Shown here piece after piece: positions 60,223 through 64,000 of a stretch of DNA of 64,000 nt. Positions within the stretch are counted from its first letter, which is position 1; every line of letters begins with the position of its first letter. The DNA is from Parietaria judaica (lineage: Eukaryota; Streptophyta; Magnoliopsida; Rosales; Urticaceae): contig OX940862.1 of assembly GCA_954871525.1 (NCBI GenBank), positions 10,994,501-11,058,500 on the forward strand, in the 5' to 3' direction. Under the pieces are notes generated by a model. That model was not told where the DNA came from and did not search any database. It was given only the letters and a program-made list of their open reading frames with translations. A program made the translations under genes and the position numbers.

Positions 60223-62861
60223 TCACGGCTTCCCTTTCACCTCGTGTAGCTCCTTGGTGAGGACATCGATTCGGGACTGAAGAATGTTGATCATCGCTTG
60301 AGCGCTCATCATTTCGAATTTCAACGTGTCCCGTTCAATCGAAACCTGGTGAATCTCGCCCTGAAGATCTTGTATAAACTTCACACAGCTTGGAGGCAGA
60401 GCCGAGGCCGTATCGAGCTCCGGGGGTACTGGCGTAACTTCCTTGGCCTCAATCGTCTCCAAGAGAGAATACTCCACCAGAGCCGAGAGAAAATTTCTCG
60501 TCGTCGGCGGTTTCGCCGATGTCATCGTCGACATCGTCGTCGCCGCCGTGGTTATGGAGGAGCTGCGATCCTGCGTGGTCGAGTTCTCTGAAGCATTGCA
60601 GTTGGTTGAGGTGGTGTCATTGTGGCGCCTCCGTTTGTAGATCAGAAGTGGTGATGACAAACGATCACCGCTTTGAGGTATATTCTGCCGATCTTCGATC
60701 TTTTCCTCGCGATTGACGACACACGGCACACGATAATCATCGCGTCGCTCGACCTTGCACAATGATAAATTTTTTGAATCGTCTCGGGGGAGATGATTCT
60801 CTGTCGAATCAGGAGCGGTCTTTTTATTGGTGGGTTCGGTTTCCTGAAGTAGAAATAAGAACCGTGTCAGTTACACTAATATGTTTCTGTTAGCTAATTG
60901 GCTATAATATTCGTTTATTGAAAACCTAAGATATGTTTAATGATTCATTCTCAAACAAACCTACTGCCAATTTGCTATAAGTCTGTTGATTTATTCACGT
61001 TGCATAAAACGAAAAAATAAGCACGAACAAACCTGATTAAAAGCATTTTCTTCCCCGCATTTCTCACGGCAATCTCTTTCAACGCAAGTGCTGTTCTTGT
61101 TTCCAATTGAATACGAACACTGACTCTTCGATACAAGGGCTAAATTGTCCATACCAGGCACGACAACGGAACAGTCATCTTCGTCCCATTCTTCTTCAAT
61201 AAAAGGTGCATATCGTTGCCCACTTGGTGGGCCTATATTGCTCTTGTGAAATATCCTACACAGCACAAACGCGTCCTTCTCGATCCACAAGGAAATGAAC
61301 CCGGAAATAAGATTATAAAATATATAAATAACCAATAAACAATACTCAATCTATGGTCAGCTGATTCGAATAAAAAAAAATCGATACCCAAAAAATAAGA
61401 TACGTAATAGATAACCGATCAAATAATGGACTTAACTTCGGCTACCCGGAACAAAAACAAACTCAACTATCACTTATCCTTGACAAGCAAGCTACACAAT
61501 GAAAATCAATAAATATCACACCCAACACTTAGTTAAAATCAAGTGACTACAACCCAGCAATCTAGAGAAGCTACTCTCCCTTTATCAGCAAGCAACGGTA
61601 CAAACCCTAAAGTACAAGCAACCGAAAGCTTACAACGTTCTCAGAAAATCCATCACGATAACACAGTAAAACCTTCTCTACCCACAAGAAAAAACATACC
61701 CTCCTCACTCATGTCACGACGCTCAATAAACTCGAGAATGCCTTTCGATATCAAGAAAATAGCAGAGACAATCAAAATCTTTCATGGAGAATTCCGCTTC
61801 CATTGCCGAGCCTCTAATGAGCTCGTTGCTGAACCCAAATATGGCTATGAATAATCAAAATCTTTCATGGAGAATTCTGTTTGCATTGCCGAGACTCTGA
61901 ATGAGCTCGTCGCTGGACCCAAATAAGGCTATGACACCGTGGGCAAGAGGATGAATACGCGACCAGAGAATGAGATGTGCGGTGATAGAATCTTCGGATC
62001 GTTAGCCAAAACGCCGTCCTTTTCTTTAACACTTTTTTTTTACATTTCAGATACGTTGCTCAACTTGCGCCTCGGAGGTTCATCAAACCTTGGTTAAATC
62101 CAAGTGACCAACCCCAGCAATCCAGAACAGTAACTCTGCCTTTACCAGCAAGCAACAGTACAAACCCTAAACTACAAGCAAGCGAAAAACTAACTACATT
62201 CTCAGGTTATCTTCCCGAAATCGATAAATCAGTTCGAAAAAGCCCCAAAAATATGCATCAAGTCTCGGGCTTTACCTGCGCTGCGCCGACACCGGCTTTC
62301 TCCAACTCCTCATCAACGATCCTGTACTCGTGCATAACCCAGTTGGTGCGCTTCCCGTCGGGAGCTCGCCCGCTGTGGAAGACGAGTGTCTTCTTCAATC
62401 CGACCGTGCGCGAGTTGTGCCGAACCGGACGGTCATTCCCGGTCGCTTTCCAGTACCCCTGGTTCGTGGCCCGGTTCATCCTCGCCCCATTCCCGTACTT
62501 CCTGTCCAAGGCACTGAAGAAGTAGAACTCCTGGTCTCTACTCTTCAAGCTCGACTTACCTGCAACAACGATTTCCCACACTCAGAAACCCCCAAATGCA
62601 AAGGACTCTAGGGTTTTTCGGGCTCGAACCTGAGAGATCCCAAGGCTCGCACTTGTAGACATCGACCTCGGTAATCGCGTTGAATCGGAACGATTTGCCG
62701 CAGACCTTGCGCTTGAGGTAGTAGATGACGAGCTCCTCGTCGGTGGGGTGGAAGCGGAAGCCGGGCGCGAGGGCGGTCGGCGCGGTGGTCGGCGCCGGCG
62801 AGGAGACGGAGAGGGACATCGGCGGCGGCGAGAGGCGCGAGGAGGAGGCTTCGCGTCCCAT
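60223..62861 (-). CDS. NAC050/052-like: NAC transcription factor with C-terminal coiled coil (NAC050/052 type)
   Basis: Exons on minus: 62630-62861, 62276-62559, 61033-61278, 60223-60843; 460 residues. A Ser/Pro/Thr-rich head of about 30 residues precedes the NAC domain (31-185): [86 protein letters not shown] and [11 protein letters not shown]. There is no membrane helix. The C-terminus instead has [18 protein letters not shown] and a leucine/heptad coiled coil ([40 protein letters not shown]). This arrangement matches Arabidopsis NAC050/NAC052, which recruit the H3K4 demethylase JMJ14 to repress targets. It lies 3 kb upstream of NAC gene 1 in the same orientation. The divergent tails show the pair is old, not a recent tandem copy. 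Confidence 0.93.
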
Positions 62862-64000
62862 GGGGGGGCTAGGGTTTGGAGAGGGGGAGATTTAGGGCTT
62901 TGATTGGGGAGGAAGGAAGAGGAAGGTACCTTCAATGGCAAGAAACCCTCGTTGGACACAAACTCCCCCAAAATGAAAATGAAAATGAAAAATCCAACAA
63001 ACCAATTTTCCCAAAGTTTTTTTCTTTTTCAATACTTTTTCTCTCTTATCTCGGATTCTCTTTTTTTTTTTATTATTATTTCAAAATCTTATAATATACA
63101 TAGATGTTATATTATTGATGGCATAAGTACTCTGATTTTGACTCAAAACGGTAACAATTCCTAAAGTAGATAAATTTGATGCAACATATATCTTTTCGTC
63201 TTTTATTTCATATAAAGATTTGGTCAAATGCCACTTGGCGTCAAGTTGATTGAAACATGTGTTGTTTTAGTTTTGTCTTACGTCAATCATAACACGTGGC
63301 ATTTGATACACGTCCGTAAAAAAAAAAAACAAATAAAAAAAAACAAACAGTGAACCGAGATATACGTCGCCTCAGTTTTGTCGACTTTGAGTATCGTCCT
63401 TGTTTTTCGTTTTAAACTTATATTGTCTTGATCGGACAAATATTCTGTACTTACGCCACTAATTACCCATATAGAAAATTCATTTTATATATAATACAAA
63501 TTTATATATTATAAATTTTGTGTATGACAGGCGAAAACGACAGTGCATAAAAGGAGTGAGCTTGTTTTGGTGAGATGAAAAAAAAATGTTGACTTTTTTC
63601 TTTGTTTGAAATATTTGTTGATCATAGGTTAAATGACACGTGGAAAATATATCATTTTGTTTGGGTGATTAGGGTAAAATAAAAGAAAAAAAAGTGTGCA
63701 TTTAATGGTTAGGGTGTAAATGCTCGAAAATCCAAGAAGAAGAAGAAGGTAAGGAAAGTTAATGCAAGTATTTTGGTTCAAACAAAAATTACAAAGATTT
63801 TATTTATTTATTTTTATGTTTTAGAATATAGAGTATATGTATGTATAATAATAAAGTGAAAATCAAAGATAGAGACAATAACAGATAACACGCGAAACAG
63901 TGTTCGTTTGAGTTTTGCATTTTTATTTTGGTGTTTGCGTTTATAAATTTTTAAAAATTATTTTACTTACATGTGTGTGAAAACGTGTTTGGTAATAAGA
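62862..64000. other. Upstream region of NAC gene 2 and intergenic
   Basis: 62,862-62,960 is GC-richer leader-like DNA. Beyond about 63,000 it is AT-rich with A-runs (63,319-63,344) and no supported gene up to the window end. Two ACACGTGGCA/GACACGTGGAA words (63,292 and 63,632) are possible ABRE/G-box-like sites. Confidence 0.4.

Overview
The window is nuclear DNA of a flowering plant, almost certainly a eudicot. Genes are intron-rich with GT-AG splice sites, intergenic DNA is AT-rich and full of (TA)n and (TC)n microsatellites, and plant-specific families are present: two NAC factors, thioredoxin-regulated NADP-malate dehydrogenase, a peroxisomal 4CL-like ligase, a glycine-rich secreted protein and a DUF1997 protein. 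As far as I remember the Arabidopsis map, DUF1997 - BTR1 (KH protein) - kelch/coiled-coil - NAC corresponds to the block At5g04440-At5g04430-At5g04420-At5g04410, so this looks like an ancestral rosid-type block expanded by transposons. I cannot name the species.

Layout: 0-0.8 kb, a short adenylate kinase 6-like gene that loses homology in exon 2. 5.4-7.2 kb, DUF1997 plastid-type protein (-). 9.6-13.0 kb, BTR1 with three KH domains (+). 13-27 kb, a transposon-rich gap holding one glycine-rich protein gene (-) and at least eight DNA transposons whose exact ends I could place from terminal inverted repeats and target-site duplications (TSDs), two of them nested. 27.1-30.0 kb, kelch/coiled-coil gene (+). 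30-33 kb, a tandem-repeat block and a decayed copy of the end of the 4CL-like gene. 33.3-34.4 kb, RNF113/CWC24-type splicing factor (-). 34.4-43.4 kb, a 9-kb mobile unit. 44.6-47.9 kb, 4CL-like ligase (-). 51.0-53.5 kb, NADP-MDH (+). 54.4-57.2 and 60.2-62.9 kb, two NAC genes (-) separated by a hAT element.

The most interesting region is 34,430-43,413. It is bounded by hAT-type ends (CAGGCCCGGCC / GGCCGGCCCTG) and by a perfect 8-bp duplication, CATGTAGG, that sits on the start codon of the RNF113 gene. It therefore appears to have moved as one unit into the 5' leader of that gene. Inside are the 3' part of an EME1-type endonuclease gene (one nonsense codon, then split by a 2.1-kb solo LTR), an RRM gene of the NIFK/MKI67-interacting type, and two copies of a hAT left end. 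Each left end carries the first exon and leader of a NOP53-type gene plus a splice acceptor facing outward through the transposon end. In one copy the NOP53 exon, a transposon-derived exon and the RRM gene splice into a single open 224-codon frame. The other copy points the same way into RNF113. I read this as a mobile promoter/first-exon cassette that has been spliced onto two different host genes. That is inference from open frames and splice sites and needs RNA evidence.
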